Made by a program: the position numbers and the translations under genes. This document shows, piece after piece, positions 25,734-34,888 of a DNA stretch of 64,000 bases. The notes below the pieces were generated by a model. That model saw only the letters and a program-made list of their open reading frames with translations, made no database searches and was not told where the DNA came from. Position 1 is the first letter of the stretch, and each line of letters begins with the position of its first letter. The DNA is from Prevotella sp. 10(H) (GTDB lineage Bacteria > Bacteroidota > Bacteroidia > Bacteroidales > Dysgonomonadaceae), in contig NZ_JOMI01000001.1 of the NCBI RefSeq assembly GCF_000711235.1, positions 434,001-498,000 on the forward strand, written 5' to 3'.

Positions 25734-26510
25734 TTATATCTTTTTTCCGATGTAAAACACATAGCCGTAAAACTCATTGTACTTGCGGTATATTTCCGCA
25801 TCATAACGTTGAAGTTCTACGAATTTCTCGACAGCCTTATTTCCTTTATGTTGATTAAGGAACATTTCCTGCACCTTGATCATTGGGGTAAAATAATGGT
25901 CTGTCCAGCAAGTTACAGGCAGAATAAAGGTAGCTACGGGAATATATCCGGCCTTCTCTATTATTGCTACTTTGTTGGAAATGGTATCCATTTCGGGGAA
26001 ATGCGGCATACAATAGTTCTCAATTTCCGAAGGGCGCTTTTCGGTAAACCATGAGCTTTCGGAAACGGCGATGTATCCTCCTGTTTTCAGAAATTTCCGC
26101 CATTCGTTCAGCCCCCGTTCAAAGCCGATGTTATAGATTGCTCCTTCGGACCAGATAAGGTCTAACTCCTCATCCCCGAAAGGAAGATCGTCCATCGAAC
26201 GGACAACACCCTTTACTCTATCCTGAAGATTCAGTTTCGCGGCGTTCGCATTGAACAGATTAATAAATTCCGGAAACAGATCGAAGCCTGTAATATTTCC
26301 CGGCGCATGTGTGGCCAATGTCATGGTCTGTCCGCCTGTACCGCAACCGATATCGGCGATGAGGGATTTAGCGGTCAGGTTGTCTATAAAGCTGAGTGCT
26401 TTCCGCGTAACTTCGGGGCTACCCGGCCCTTGGCGTTCGAGATGTAAGAAAAACTCGCAGATTAAATTAAAGTCGAATTCGTGAATAGTTGTAATATTTT
26501 CGTTATTCAT
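25734..26510 (-). CDS. SAM-dependent methyltransferase, class I
   Basis: I choose ATG 26510 ([20 protein letters not shown]) because the typical family start IHEFDF lies close to it; an upstream Met at 26567 would add 19 residues with no matching pattern. Motif I is [20 protein letters not shown] at about residue 50, followed by the acidic end of beta2 and [20 protein letters not shown]. Substrate unknown; a small-molecule methyltransferase is likely. It is almost joined to rsgA (2 bp), suggesting cotranscription. Confidence 0.8.
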   Translation of the reverse strand: MNNENITTIHEFDFNLICEFFLHLERQGPGSPEVTRKALSFIDNLTAKSLIADIGCGTGGQTMTLATHAPGNITGFDLFPEFINLFNANAAKLNLQDRVKGVVRSMDDLPFGDEELDLIWSEGAIYNIGFERGLNEWRKFLKTGGYIAVSESSWFTEKRPSEIENYCMPHFPEMDTISNKVAIIEKAGYIPVATFILPVTCWTDHYFTPMIKVQEMFLNQHKGNKAVEKFVELQRYDAEIYRKYNEFYGYVFYIGKKI

Positions 26511-26801
26511 TGTTGTAATGTGTTGTGCATACAATTGAAGCATAACAATGCCTTCATCATTGTACACAGTTTTTTAATTATTTATATAAATAGAAATTAC
26601 CCTCGAATAGGATTACTCAAGAATATACGAAAGGACAACCTGTAAGGAAATACAGATTGTTTATTAAACCAAATCCGACTTATGTAGATTTTTTGTCATC
26701 CGGCAAAGATAAGTATTTTTTTATTGTGATGAAAATACATTCCGGTTAAATATCCGGTTCTTCCAGCATTCTGATTAAAGAAATTAACAACAATAATTAG
26801 A

Positions 26802-26821
26802 TACAGATGTTTATATCTGTA
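26802..26821 (+). promoter_or_regulatory. Operator-like inverted repeat before the SDR gene
   Basis: TACAGAT and ATCTGTA are perfect inverted 7-bp arms separated by six bases and lie 20 bp before ATG 26842. The position suits a repressor that blocks transcription of the dehydrogenase gene. No regulator gene is adjacent. The rest of 26568-26801 is AT-rich without a gene. Confidence 0.45.
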
Positions 26822-26841
26822 GTAATTAAAATAAAATCAAA

Positions 26842-27564
26842 ATGGAAAAAGAACTTATAATAATCACCGGGGCAAGTTCGGGAATTGGAATGGAAACAGC
26901 CAAACAGTTTTCCAAAATGGGACATCCGTTATTGCTTTTGGCTAGACGGACAGAACCAATGCAGGCATTGAGCCTCCCTGATGCAATTTGCACGTCTGTA
27001 GATGTAACCGACAGGGAAGCATTGAAAGAGGCTGTTCAATCTGCCGAAAGCAAATATGGACCGGCAGGAGCTATTATCAACAATGCAGGAGTTATGTTGT
27101 TAGGGAACATCATATCCCAAGACCCGCAAGAATGGGATACTATGTTTGATGTGAATGTAAAAGGATTATTGAATGGTATTCATGCTGTTGCAGAAACTAT
27201 GGTAAAGCAAAAGAAAGGAACCATAATCAATATCAGTTCTATTGCCGGAATCAAGTCATTCCCTAACCATGTGGCATATGTAGGAACTAAATTTGCCGTG
27301 TCAGGATTATCCGAAAACCTGCGCGAAGAGATGGCTCCCCATAATGTCCGTGTAATCACAATCGAACCCGGTGCAGTAGATACGACACTACTAACGCATA
27401 CGACCGACGAAACAATAAAAAAAGACTACAACCTTTGGAAAGAAGAAATGGGAGGCGTCTTGTCTGTACAGGATGTAGCCAACGCCATAGTTTATGCATA
27501 TAGCCAACCGCAAAATGTATGTATACGGGAAATTGTCATTGCTGCTACGAAACAGATAAATTAA
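26842..27564 (+). CDS. Short-chain dehydrogenase/reductase (240 aa)
   Basis: Classical SDR features are all present: the nucleotide motif TGASSGIGMETAKQF at about 9-23, NNAGVMLLGN, the catalytic Ser in INISSIAGI, and the YVGTK (YxxxK) motif at about residue 146-150, followed by PGAVDT. The length of 240 residues is normal. Basic residues after beta2 (LLARRTEPMQAL) suggest NADP(H). Substrate is unknown. Confidence 0.93.
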   Translation: MEKELIIITGASSGIGMETAKQFSKMGHPLLLLARRTEPMQALSLPDAICTSVDVTDREALKEAVQSAESKYGPAGAIINNAGVMLLGNIISQDPQEWDTMFDVNVKGLLNGIHAVAETMVKQKKGTIINISSIAGIKSFPNHVAYVGTKFAVSGLSENLREEMAPHNVRVITIEPGAVDTTLLTHTTDETIKKDYNLWKEEMGGVLSVQDVANAIVYAYSQPQNVCIREIVIAATKQIN

Positions 27565-27578
27565 AAGGAAAAGGTATG

Positions 27579-27599
27579 AGACGCACATACCGTGCGTCT
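27579..27599. terminator. Hairpin between convergent SDR and YdeI genes
   Basis: AGACGCAC and GTGCGTCT form a perfect 8-bp stem with a 5-nt loop in the 67-bp intergenic gap between the two convergent genes. Confidence 0.6.
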
Positions 27600-27631
27600 A
27601 TATCCTGATTTGAGCCGGCATTTTATCCGGA

Positions 27632-28195
27632 TCAATAGTATTTTTCAATTCCGCCGAATCCGGTTATCATTTTATTATCTTTCGTTTTATTGATAAAGTT
27701 GTTTAACCGCTTTTCAAATTCTTCCGGCCGTTTCCTTGCTGCTTCAATATATGCAATCCGGATACGTTTATATGCATCGGAAAATTGTTGATAATTTTCC
27801 CATACTATTTTATCTCCCTTCAATTTTTCAACTATATCCTCCGGAAAAATAAAAGGTTCAGACAAAATATTTCGTATTTCATCTTCCAATTTCGGATGTA
27901 TCATTTTATTTTCCAATAGCCATTTAAGCCTTTCTTTGTTGGCTTGCGAGTATGCGCTTTTAGTCTTTCTGGGCGTGAAACGCTGGATTTGATGTTCTTT
28001 ATCGAGCGACTTTATCGTACTGTCAATCCACCCGAAACAAAGGGCTTCTTCTACAGCGTCGTTGTATGTAATGCTTTTTTTACCCGAAGATTTAATGGGA
28101 AATACAAACCAGATTTCGTTGGCAGTATCAAAGTTGTCAGTCAGCCACTTCCGCCAATCTTTTTTGTTGTCAAAATATTTTGTTTCTATTGCCAT
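27632..28195 (-). CDS. YdeI/OmpD-associated family protein
   Basis: The start at 28195 (MAIETKYFDNKKDWRKWLTD) is preferred over 28222. The sequence contains the typical WRKWLTDNFDTANEIWFVFP, then ITYNDAVEEALCFGWIDSTI, and RFTPRKTKSAYSQANKERLK. This is the YdeI-like (bacteriocin-protection / OmpD-associated) family, whose biochemical role is unclear. No membrane or export signal is seen. The upstream DUF4375 gene ends 30 bp earlier on the same strand. Confidence 0.88.
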   Translation of the reverse strand: MAIETKYFDNKKDWRKWLTDNFDTANEIWFVFPIKSSGKKSITYNDAVEEALCFGWIDSTIKSLDKEHQIQRFTPRKTKSAYSQANKERLKWLLENKMIHPKLEDEIRNILSEPFIFPEDIVEKLKGDKIVWENYQQFSDAYKRIRIAYIEAARKRPEEFEKRLNNFINKTKDNKMITGFGGIEKYY

Positions 28196-28225
28196 AGCAG
28201 GTATTCTATCTGATATCCACAATAT

Positions 28226-28831
28226 TTATTGTATAAATTCCTGATAATGTACGCGGATATATTTTACTCTCAATTCGTTAAGATCCTCTTCCAATTCGTA
28301 GAATATTTTATCGAGTTCTTTCAGGGGATTATCTTTGTATGATTCACTGAAACTTTGAAGTGTGCCATCGTTATACGACCCGAGTTTTTCTTTATTTTCG
28401 CTGTATACCTTATTAGCTTCTTTCATTAATTTGTAATGTTGCTCGGCGCCTATCAATAAGAAGCCATTAACTGCCATATCTGCGAATCTTTCACTTGAAT
28501 TGAAGTAAAACTGGTTGAAACCTCCATTATTGACTTCAGCCTCTACACACCATGTAGAATATATGGATTGTTGTCCGGCAGATAATTTGATAACCACATC
28601 ATAATCATTACTGTAATCCGGTTTCATGCATGTGCAGATGTTGTCAAATACGACTTGTACAAGATCATCGTCGCTTACTGAGTCAATGATTTCTTTGGTT
28701 AGTTTTTTATAAATACGCCTGTTTTTGAAGGCTGTTAATGAATCTTCAACTTCTCTGTTAATGTCACTTTTTCCATTTTTCGGTTTGCATCCAAATATGC
28801 CGGATAAAAGAGAGGATATTTTTTTCAGCAT
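28226..28831 (-). CDS. DMP19/DUF4375-family protein
   Basis: The core contains VEAEVNNGGFNQFYFNSSER, FADMAVNGFLLIGAEQHYKL, and an acidic C-terminal helix region (LDKIFYELEEDLNELRVKYI), matching DUF4375 (DMP19-like) proteins. A longer frame to 28903 would add a hydrophobic helix; I chose MLKKISSLLSGIFG at 28831, so the start is uncertain. Eukaryotic DMP19 was named as a DNA mimic in Neisseria. Function here is unknown. Confidence 0.65.
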   Translation of the reverse strand: MLKKISSLLSGIFGCKPKNGKSDINREVEDSLTAFKNRRIYKKLTKEIIDSVSDDDLVQVVFDNICTCMKPDYSNDYDVVIKLSAGQQSIYSTWCVEAEVNNGGFNQFYFNSSERFADMAVNGFLLIGAEQHYKLMKEANKVYSENKEKLGSYNDGTLQSFSESYKDNPLKELDKIFYELEEDLNELRVKYIRVHYQEFIQ

Positions 28832-28950
28832 CGAACTTATCAGGGTTAATTTATATACTATACTAAATATGAGTGTAATGATGCAAAGAGCAAATTGCAA
28901 CAATATGATCGCTCTGTCTTTCTGTCAATGTTGTATAAGTCTGATAAACT

Positions 28951-29547
28951 CTATTGCGGAAAAAAATCATTTTTGTAATAAGAATAAGCTTCTTCAATGA
29001 CCTCAGGAGAATCGGCATTTAAAACATAAAGAACTTCCCTGCAAAATTCGACATGGCCAAGCCCGTTAGCTGTTACAATATTTCCATCCCTTACCGCTTG
29101 TTTATTGATATAATTACACTCGCCTGTATAATTAGCTCCGGTATATTGTTTCAGATAGTTCAGCCCGTTACTTGTATGTTTCACATCATTGAGAAAGCCG
29201 TTCATTCCCAGAAAAACTGACGCATTGCATATTCCTGCGACCAATTTATTTTCGGCAATGGCTTCCTCTACCAGCGGTACTATTTGCATAGCTTCCGGTT
29301 CGAACCAATTCATACCTCCTACCAGTATCAATCCGGCATAGCTGTCCGGCAGACTGTTAATATCATAATCCGGCAATACCTTAAATCCACCGATAGAGGT
29401 AATAGGTTCCTTCGACAGAGACATGGTTTTTACTTGATACTTTATCGGATTGCCCGGCTTTACTCCTGAGTTTAAACACGTCGCAATAAAAGCACCTTCC
29501 CAGTCGGCAAAGTTATTAAGTAGTAGAAAAATTATTTCTTTCTTCAT
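28951..29547 (-). CDS. DJ-1/PfpI-family protein (198 aa)
   Basis: The start MKKEIIFLLLNNFADWEGAF, the GLILVGGMNWFE region, and the nucleophile elbow KLVAGICNASVFLGMNGFLN with Cys near residue 103 fit the DJ-1/PfpI fold. An Ala-rich and a His-containing loop (NGLGHVEFCREVL) follow. These proteins include chaperones, glyoxalases and putative proteases; the substrate cannot be told. A CAAAAGTA box (minus TACTTTTG, 29577-29584) lies about 30 bp before ATG 29547. Confidence 0.88.
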   Translation of the reverse strand: MKKEIIFLLLNNFADWEGAFIATCLNSGVKPGNPIKYQVKTMSLSKEPITSIGGFKVLPDYDINSLPDSYAGLILVGGMNWFEPEAMQIVPLVEEAIAENKLVAGICNASVFLGMNGFLNDVKHTSNGLNYLKQYTGANYTGECNYINKQAVRDGNIVTANGLGHVEFCREVLYVLNADSPEVIEEAYSYYKNDFFPQ

Positions 29548-29756
29548 ATTGATTCATTATTATTTGGATAAGCAAACAAAAGTACGGAAAAAAGCATTAT
29601 CATTTGCTTAAAAAAGATTTCCTGTCACAATAGCAATTTTAATAATACTTATAAAAAATTTATATAAAATTTGAACAAAATTATATGCAAGAATGTTAAA
29701 TAAATAGATAAATGCCCAAAAAATGTACTACGTTATTAACCTAATTTAATTTTATC

Positions 29757-30188
29757 ATGAAAAAGATTTTATTATTATCATCATTGGTTATTGTATTTAC
29801 AGCATATGCAGCATATGCAAGTAATACCGGAGAAAATGGAGAAAAAAGCGGTACAAAAGGAGATTACCCTATGGGTACAGTCCGAATTGAATTTATGAAA
29901 AGCTCAGTAGCAGATTGTTTATTTGATTGTACTGTTAATGGAAGAACTCAAACTGTGCTGCACAATAAATATCACCCTGACAATATGGTTGTTACATATC
30001 ATGAAATTGATTCGGAAGTTTTTGTAGTAATAAATAATTTCAGGGATTTGAATGGTAACCCTTTTAAAAATGTTCATATTTACAGCAATTATGGTTGCAA
30101 AAATCCAAAGCAAATTCCTGGCGGTTATCAATTTTATATGACCCCTTATCATCAGCAGAATGGTGTATTTTTCGGAGTATCTAATTAG
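29757..30188 (+). CDS. Small exported protein of unknown function (143 aa)
   Basis: A signal peptide (ILLLSSLVIVFTAYAAYAS) is followed by a polar linker and a beta-rich region (GTVRIEFMKSSVADCLFDCT; EVFVVINNFRDLNGNPFKNV; GYQFYMTPYHQQNGVFFGVS). Three Cys in mature sequence, two of them four residues apart, could form a disulfide. No family recognised. It is a stand-alone gene with a strong terminator behind it. Confidence 0.65.
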   Translation: MKKILLLSSLVIVFTAYAAYASNTGENGEKSGTKGDYPMGTVRIEFMKSSVADCLFDCTVNGRTQTVLHNKYHPDNMVVTYHEIDSEVFVVINNFRDLNGNPFKNVHIYSNYGCKNPKQIPGGYQFYMTPYHQQNGVFFGVSN

Positions 30189-30195
30189 AATATAA

Positions 30196-30221
30196 AAAAG
30201 GAAGCGCAATCGCTTCCTTTT
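30196..30221. terminator. Bidirectional intrinsic terminator
   Basis: AAAAGGAAGCG and CGCTTCCTTTT pair as an 11-bp stem around CAAT. T runs lie on both strands, so it ends the plus-strand small exported gene and the minus-strand sugar-utilisation operon. Confidence 0.8.
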
Positions 30222-30258
30222 CTTTTTCTTCATTACTCCTTTCCAAAGAAAAAAATTA

Positions 30259-31929
30259 TTATAAGTCTATCTGTATCCATTTAAACTCCGATGCAGTCTG
30301 TATTTCTATCCAGTTACCCGGTTTCCTGTCTGCAATGACAAACAGTTGCGGGTCGAAAGTATAATATTCAGAAGAAACAACAGCCTCTTTGTATGCCTTT
30401 ACCGGATGATCGATATAATAGCAATTAGGTGATTTCAGATATATCCATTTGTATGGAGATGCAGTAAGTATCTTAATCCAGTCCTCGTCCTGCCTGTCAA
30501 CTACTGTCACCGTTTGAGGTGCAAATGCATGAGGCTGCATCGTGCTGTAAAACGACGGTGAAGTATATGCATCTACAGGAGCGGTAATAGTATATGTCCC
30601 CTGCGTGAGGTTGATCCACCCGAGGCCCTGCGTTGTGTATACATATTGCCAGCCATCGTTGCCATCCTTTACAAAACCGAGAGGTGTTTCTGCCTCTGCG
30701 ATAATTTGTGATGTATACGAAGCCTCTTTGTATATTGTGGCAGGAGAATTGTAATTGATATTGCTGTCGATCCATATATTTTGCCTCTTCGAAAAAGCAT
30801 ATTCATAAGACGTATTTGTGTAATAGCCCGACTGAAGCGATAAGTCCATGAAATTGAGCCACCATTCGGGTGTTCGTTTGGCAACATTGGGATTATTGGA
30901 CGAAAGAGAGGCGATATCTGCCTGAATGCCTATTGCAATATCCGGATTTGCCTGTCGTATACTATTGACTATATATGAATAATCATTCAGGTAATCGTAG
31001 CTTAAATAAGGATCGCTCCAGTCTTGCGATGCCGTCTGTACGAACAGAATATCAGGATCTACTTCCTGTGCTATTCTTACCATATCGAGTCCGAAATGCT
31101 CCCTTATCTGACCTAAAGTAGCACCTCTGACACCCATTCCCCATGCGGCAAAAAGCGTATTCCGGTCGGTTTCTTTTATGGCATTTTTGATTTTCGTGTT
31201 GAAATTGAGAACTGCATCTACCCTGAAATCCTGCCATTTGCTGTATAACTGGGCATCGGATTTGATAGTTGCAAAATCGAGTGCAGGACTGCCCGGGCGG
31301 CCAAGATATTCCTGTGTAAACTTTCTACGGGCATATTCGCTTACATCCCCATAGAACCCGTTCGTCTCGATAGTCTTCCACTCGGGGAAGTATGCTTCGG
31401 CGAACTCGATACCCACGAAGTCATAATTCTGCATAATCCTTTTCACCCTTTCTACCTGCCAGTCAACAAAATTGTCGTTGTGGAAAGAATAGAAATGAAG
31501 CCCGGGATAAGGAGTAAGGAACTCCATTGCCCATTCCTGAGGCAGCGTAGTAGGTTCATAGAAACAATTTCCCAGCAGCATCAGCCACACACTGATATTA
31601 TTTTCCCTCAATGCATTCAGATAATCTTCCCTTAATAAATCCGTATCTCTCGATCCATCCCAAAATTTGACTATGAAATAATGCACAGATTTGATATTGG
31701 CCTTTTTGAGATCGGCAACAAGTTGCGCGGGAGTGATATCAAGAGAATACAGTACAGTGGGGTCTATTTGTATAGAATTACCCTGCACTTTGCTTAGATT
31801 CGGGTTTGTAGGAATAGTGTATGCTTTCAGAAGATTGAAGTTTGTACGTTCGGCATCAACAGGCTCTGCATTGCATGATTGCAAAAAAAACGACATTATG
31901 CCAATCATAATATATGTAATAGTTTTCAT
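30259..31929 (-). CDS. Glycoside-hydrolase-like lipoprotein with C-terminal SH3-like repeats (556 aa)
   Basis: The lipobox is in GIMSFFLQSCNAEPVD (Cys19). Residues about 50-385 look like a TIM-barrel hydrolase domain (VHYFIVKFWDGSRDTDLLRE; WLMLLGNCF; YDFVGIEFAEAYFPEWKTIE; LFAAWGMGVRG), with acidic residues in strand ends that could be catalytic. The last ~160 residues hold three SH3-like repeats (DGWQYVYTTQGLGWINL; EDWIKILTASPYKWIYLKSP; GNWIEIQTASEFKWIQIDL). It is the last gene of the minus operon. I expect a surface enzyme or binding protein for the locus glycan, but no GH family can be named. Confidence 0.65.
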   Translation of the reverse strand: MKTITYIMIGIMSFFLQSCNAEPVDAERTNFNLLKAYTIPTNPNLSKVQGNSIQIDPTVLYSLDITPAQLVADLKKANIKSVHYFIVKFWDGSRDTDLLREDYLNALRENNISVWLMLLGNCFYEPTTLPQEWAMEFLTPYPGLHFYSFHNDNFVDWQVERVKRIMQNYDFVGIEFAEAYFPEWKTIETNGFYGDVSEYARRKFTQEYLGRPGSPALDFATIKSDAQLYSKWQDFRVDAVLNFNTKIKNAIKETDRNTLFAAWGMGVRGATLGQIREHFGLDMVRIAQEVDPDILFVQTASQDWSDPYLSYDYLNDYSYIVNSIRQANPDIAIGIQADIASLSSNNPNVAKRTPEWWLNFMDLSLQSGYYTNTSYEYAFSKRQNIWIDSNINYNSPATIYKEASYTSQIIAEAETPLGFVKDGNDGWQYVYTTQGLGWINLTQGTYTITAPVDAYTSPSFYSTMQPHAFAPQTVTVVDRQDEDWIKILTASPYKWIYLKSPNCYYIDHPVKAYKEAVVSSEYYTFDPQLFVIADRKPGNWIEIQTASEFKWIQIDL

Positions 31930-31935
31930 ATGAAT

Positions 31936-34806
31936 TTAATAGTTAGGATTAATAAAGACTTCATCGCAGAATAGCCATGAATCGCCATTCCGGTTTTCGG
32001 CGACTATTTTAATGTATCGCGACCGTTTCGATATATTTTCAGCTAAGGCAACATCTATCCAACAGTCATGTAAATCGTTGGCACTGATCTTCATCGGCAC
32101 GCTTTTCACTTTATCAAAATTTTGTCCGTCATCGGATACATAAAAATCGACAATCGAAGGCAAGGCTATCGAAGCAGGGCGAAAATGAAGGAAGCGGGCG
32201 GCAAGAGCCGATATATCCATAGCTTCACCCATATCGATTACCACTTCCATATTTTGCCTGTCGAAACCAAGCCACGAAGAATCTGTATATTCTTCTACAC
32301 CCAGTTTATTATCAGTAAGACTGGCTTTTGCATACTTACTATCAGGACGGGTGAGGTATTCGACCTGTCTGTCGATTCCCTGATGCACCACATTTTCCTT
32401 AAAGGTGGCTTCTAAAAATTTCCAACGCCCCTTTCCTGTGAGCCAGTCGCTATAGTCATTGTATGCCTTAGCTGCACCTATCGGCTGACCAATGGGCATA
32501 GGTGAATCCGGTTTGTCATATATGCCGTATATAGAAAAGCTGAGTACTTCTTCCACACCTGCATCCGTAACGCCGCACATCTGTGACAGGTAACGGGGAA
32601 AAGCGGCAGGAATAAGCGCCGATTCACGGGAGTTAGTGCCTTTCTCCCAGGTGAAAGATTCGACGTTTGCCCAGAAACGGATATTTGTTTCTTTATGGAT
32701 GTCGCCCAACATCCTGAAATGTTCCTTCATCCGTTTCATCGGCATCGGTTCTCTGACACATCCCACCTCGTCCTGATAAGCGATAATGTCGACTTTCAAT
32801 TTCGTTATCTGTTCGCCGAATTGCCTGCTATCCATATCTGCATTGCAGAGGCCGTACGGTGAAATCATAATTTGCGCATCCGGTGTCAGGCTGCGCGCTT
32901 TGGCTGTAAGGGTGTTGACCGCATCCACGGCATAATCGGACAGTACAGGTTCCATACTGTCTTCTACCGGCAGATACCAGCCAAAGAAAGACTTATGGTG
33001 GCTGAACCTGGCAGCTGCCTCATTCATTATTTTCTGCTGCAGAGCCCTGATTTCGGGTTTACGCAAATCGTCATCCTGATTTACAGCCCATCCGCAACTC
33101 ATAAATACATGCATATTGTGTTTGTCAGCTGCTTCCATTATAGCTTCTACAGGGCTTTTTCTGCCCTTAGGATATGCAGGTTCCATAAAGTCGGAATGAT
33201 AGAACGATTTTTGTTCGTTGGCGATAGCCATGATAACGAGATAAGACATCCCCATGGCGGCATATTCCTCTATCTTCTGTTCCCAGTATTCGGGGCTTGT
33301 ATAATCCACATGGGCGGGATTCATGTATTTGTTTCGTACATCCTGATAAGGCAGGTTTATCCATGTTCCTTTCACGGGTTTTGTCTGTATTCCACCTGTA
33401 AGAACACCGTTTTTTCTGTCATCGAGAACTTTCTCCCTGTATGCCTTGTAGTCATTAAATAAACCGACAGTCCGCTCCTCTCCTATCCTGATCGACATTT
33501 TCGGGTCGTTGAAAACACCCGGAAACTGATAACAAAGTATTTTTTCGAAGTTTTCGAACAATGTGAGGTCATGCACAATCTGGTTCACAGGGCGCGGATA
33601 TAACGACTGGTCGTCATTGAACAGGAATGTCTCCAGATCGAACCAGAGATGAGAACCGGCATCATCGCACAGTTTCTGCAGCATATCTGCAGCCTGTTTG
33701 CCTGTGATATCATTTTCGGGCATGCGGGCAAAACCGAAAGGGCACAATATATCCAGATGTTCGAGCAGCGCCGGATAAGTATCTTTTCCGGCAGGCACAC
33801 CCATGCTGTTGGTTGCAAGCATGACGGGTTTGGCCGGAGCCATGCTATTACAGTATGCCTTGAATTCTTTGAAGAAAGATACAATTTCCCCTTTTCTTTT
33901 CAAGCGTCCTTCTTCGGTCTTTTCCCAGTTGTCGAGACTGCCGCCGCTCTCTTCCGATACATAGAAGGAATAGAACGACGGGTGATGTCCGTATTTATCC
34001 CAAAGTTCTTTTGCCACACGTTTGTGCCATTCCAGCGATTCGGGAGTGAAATCGAACCATGCGAACATTCCTACTCCCATCATCACATGCATATTCAGTT
34101 TATCCGCTTCCGACAGGATCGCTTCTATCGGGTCTTTTGCAGTAATTGGCATACGGCCGGGGTAAAGGTCGGAGGGATAGAAGGCTTTTCCCTGATAATT
34201 ATTTACATTGGTGGAATGCTTCCCCACATATTCTTCATTGCGGAATACTTCCTGTATAACGATAATATCCATGCCTACTTTATGCATAGACTGTACCATC
34301 TCGCGCCACTGGTTGTCTGTCATTTTGCGGATATCCTTATTCCAGTGTTTTCCTTCTGTTTCACTCCAATGATATATACCTGCCCACGCACCATCGATGA
34401 GGCGGGTGGAACGGATAGGCGATTCGATGATTTCTATTTCCTTGTATTCTTTGCGGGTCTTTTTCCCGTCATTCACTACCAGTATTATTTTATTCTTGCC
34501 TACTTTATCGGCGGTGGGTATCCTCAACTTTACCAAGTGGCTTTCTCCTTTCTTCAATGTATATTTTGAATGGTGGAGAAGATTGTCATTACTTTCTTTA
34601 TTGAGGTAGAGGGAAATATTTAAGTTAACCGGCTTTGCTTCATTGTTTACTATTCCTGCCCTTATATCCAGTTCCACCTTATTGGTTATAGTGGTAGGCG
34701 GGATCAGTGTCAGTTCGATACCGGGTTTTTCTTTTGCATAGGTAAGACCTTTCCCCGCAAAAAGGATAAGTATAGAAAACAAAAAGATTTTCCTTGTAAA
34801 ATTCAT
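31936..34806 (-). CDS. Two DUF4434 domains plus C-terminal discoidin-like (F5/8 C) domain, exported (956 aa)
   Basis: A signal peptide (MNFTRKIFLFSILILFAGKG) leads into a beta-sandwich, then a DUF4434 barrel at about 130-470 (RLIDGAWAGIYHW; GMDIIVIQEVFRNEEYVGKH; FYSFYVSEESGGSLDNWEKT). A second DUF4434 barrel occupies about 470-800 (GTWINLPYQD; MGMSYLVIMAIANEQK; SFFGWYLPVEDSMEPVLSDY). Both carry a Y-x-x-x-E pattern. The last ~130 residues are discoidin-like (MEVVIDMGEAMDISALAARF; IVDFYVSDDGQNFDKV). DUF4434 proteins are predicted glycan-active. The gene is joined tightly to its neighbours (6 bp and 82 bp). Confidence 0.75.
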   Translation of the reverse strand: MNFTRKIFLFSILILFAGKGLTYAKEKPGIELTLIPPTTITNKVELDIRAGIVNNEAKPVNLNISLYLNKESNDNLLHHSKYTLKKGESHLVKLRIPTADKVGKNKIILVVNDGKKTRKEYKEIEIIESPIRSTRLIDGAWAGIYHWSETEGKHWNKDIRKMTDNQWREMVQSMHKVGMDIIVIQEVFRNEEYVGKHSTNVNNYQGKAFYPSDLYPGRMPITAKDPIEAILSEADKLNMHVMMGVGMFAWFDFTPESLEWHKRVAKELWDKYGHHPSFYSFYVSEESGGSLDNWEKTEEGRLKRKGEIVSFFKEFKAYCNSMAPAKPVMLATNSMGVPAGKDTYPALLEHLDILCPFGFARMPENDITGKQAADMLQKLCDDAGSHLWFDLETFLFNDDQSLYPRPVNQIVHDLTLFENFEKILCYQFPGVFNDPKMSIRIGEERTVGLFNDYKAYREKVLDDRKNGVLTGGIQTKPVKGTWINLPYQDVRNKYMNPAHVDYTSPEYWEQKIEEYAAMGMSYLVIMAIANEQKSFYHSDFMEPAYPKGRKSPVEAIMEAADKHNMHVFMSCGWAVNQDDDLRKPEIRALQQKIMNEAAARFSHHKSFFGWYLPVEDSMEPVLSDYAVDAVNTLTAKARSLTPDAQIMISPYGLCNADMDSRQFGEQITKLKVDIIAYQDEVGCVREPMPMKRMKEHFRMLGDIHKETNIRFWANVESFTWEKGTNSRESALIPAAFPRYLSQMCGVTDAGVEEVLSFSIYGIYDKPDSPMPIGQPIGAAKAYNDYSDWLTGKGRWKFLEATFKENVVHQGIDRQVEYLTRPDSKYAKASLTDNKLGVEEYTDSSWLGFDRQNMEVVIDMGEAMDISALAARFLHFRPASIALPSIVDFYVSDDGQNFDKVKSVPMKISANDLHDCWIDVALAENISKRSRYIKIVAENRNGDSWLFCDEVFINPNY

Positions 34807-34888
34807 TGTTTTATATTTAAATTATTCAAATAAATTTTGAAGAATATCAGGGCATATAATTCTACGCCCTGATATATGCATCCCCCTT

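Noticed and set aside
29640-29700. Possible promoter for the small exported gene
   Set aside because: The box reads TAAAATTTG, one base too long for TAnnTTTG, and no good -33 element is placed correctly.
32872-33462. Plus-strand frame of 196 codons
   Set aside because: Antisense shadow of the same DUF4434 gene, with no recognisable protein features.
33649-34569. Long plus-strand frame of 306 codons
   Set aside because: It lies wholly antisense to the DUF4434 gene, is rich in Phe/His/Ile from the complementary codons, and has no start context or domain.
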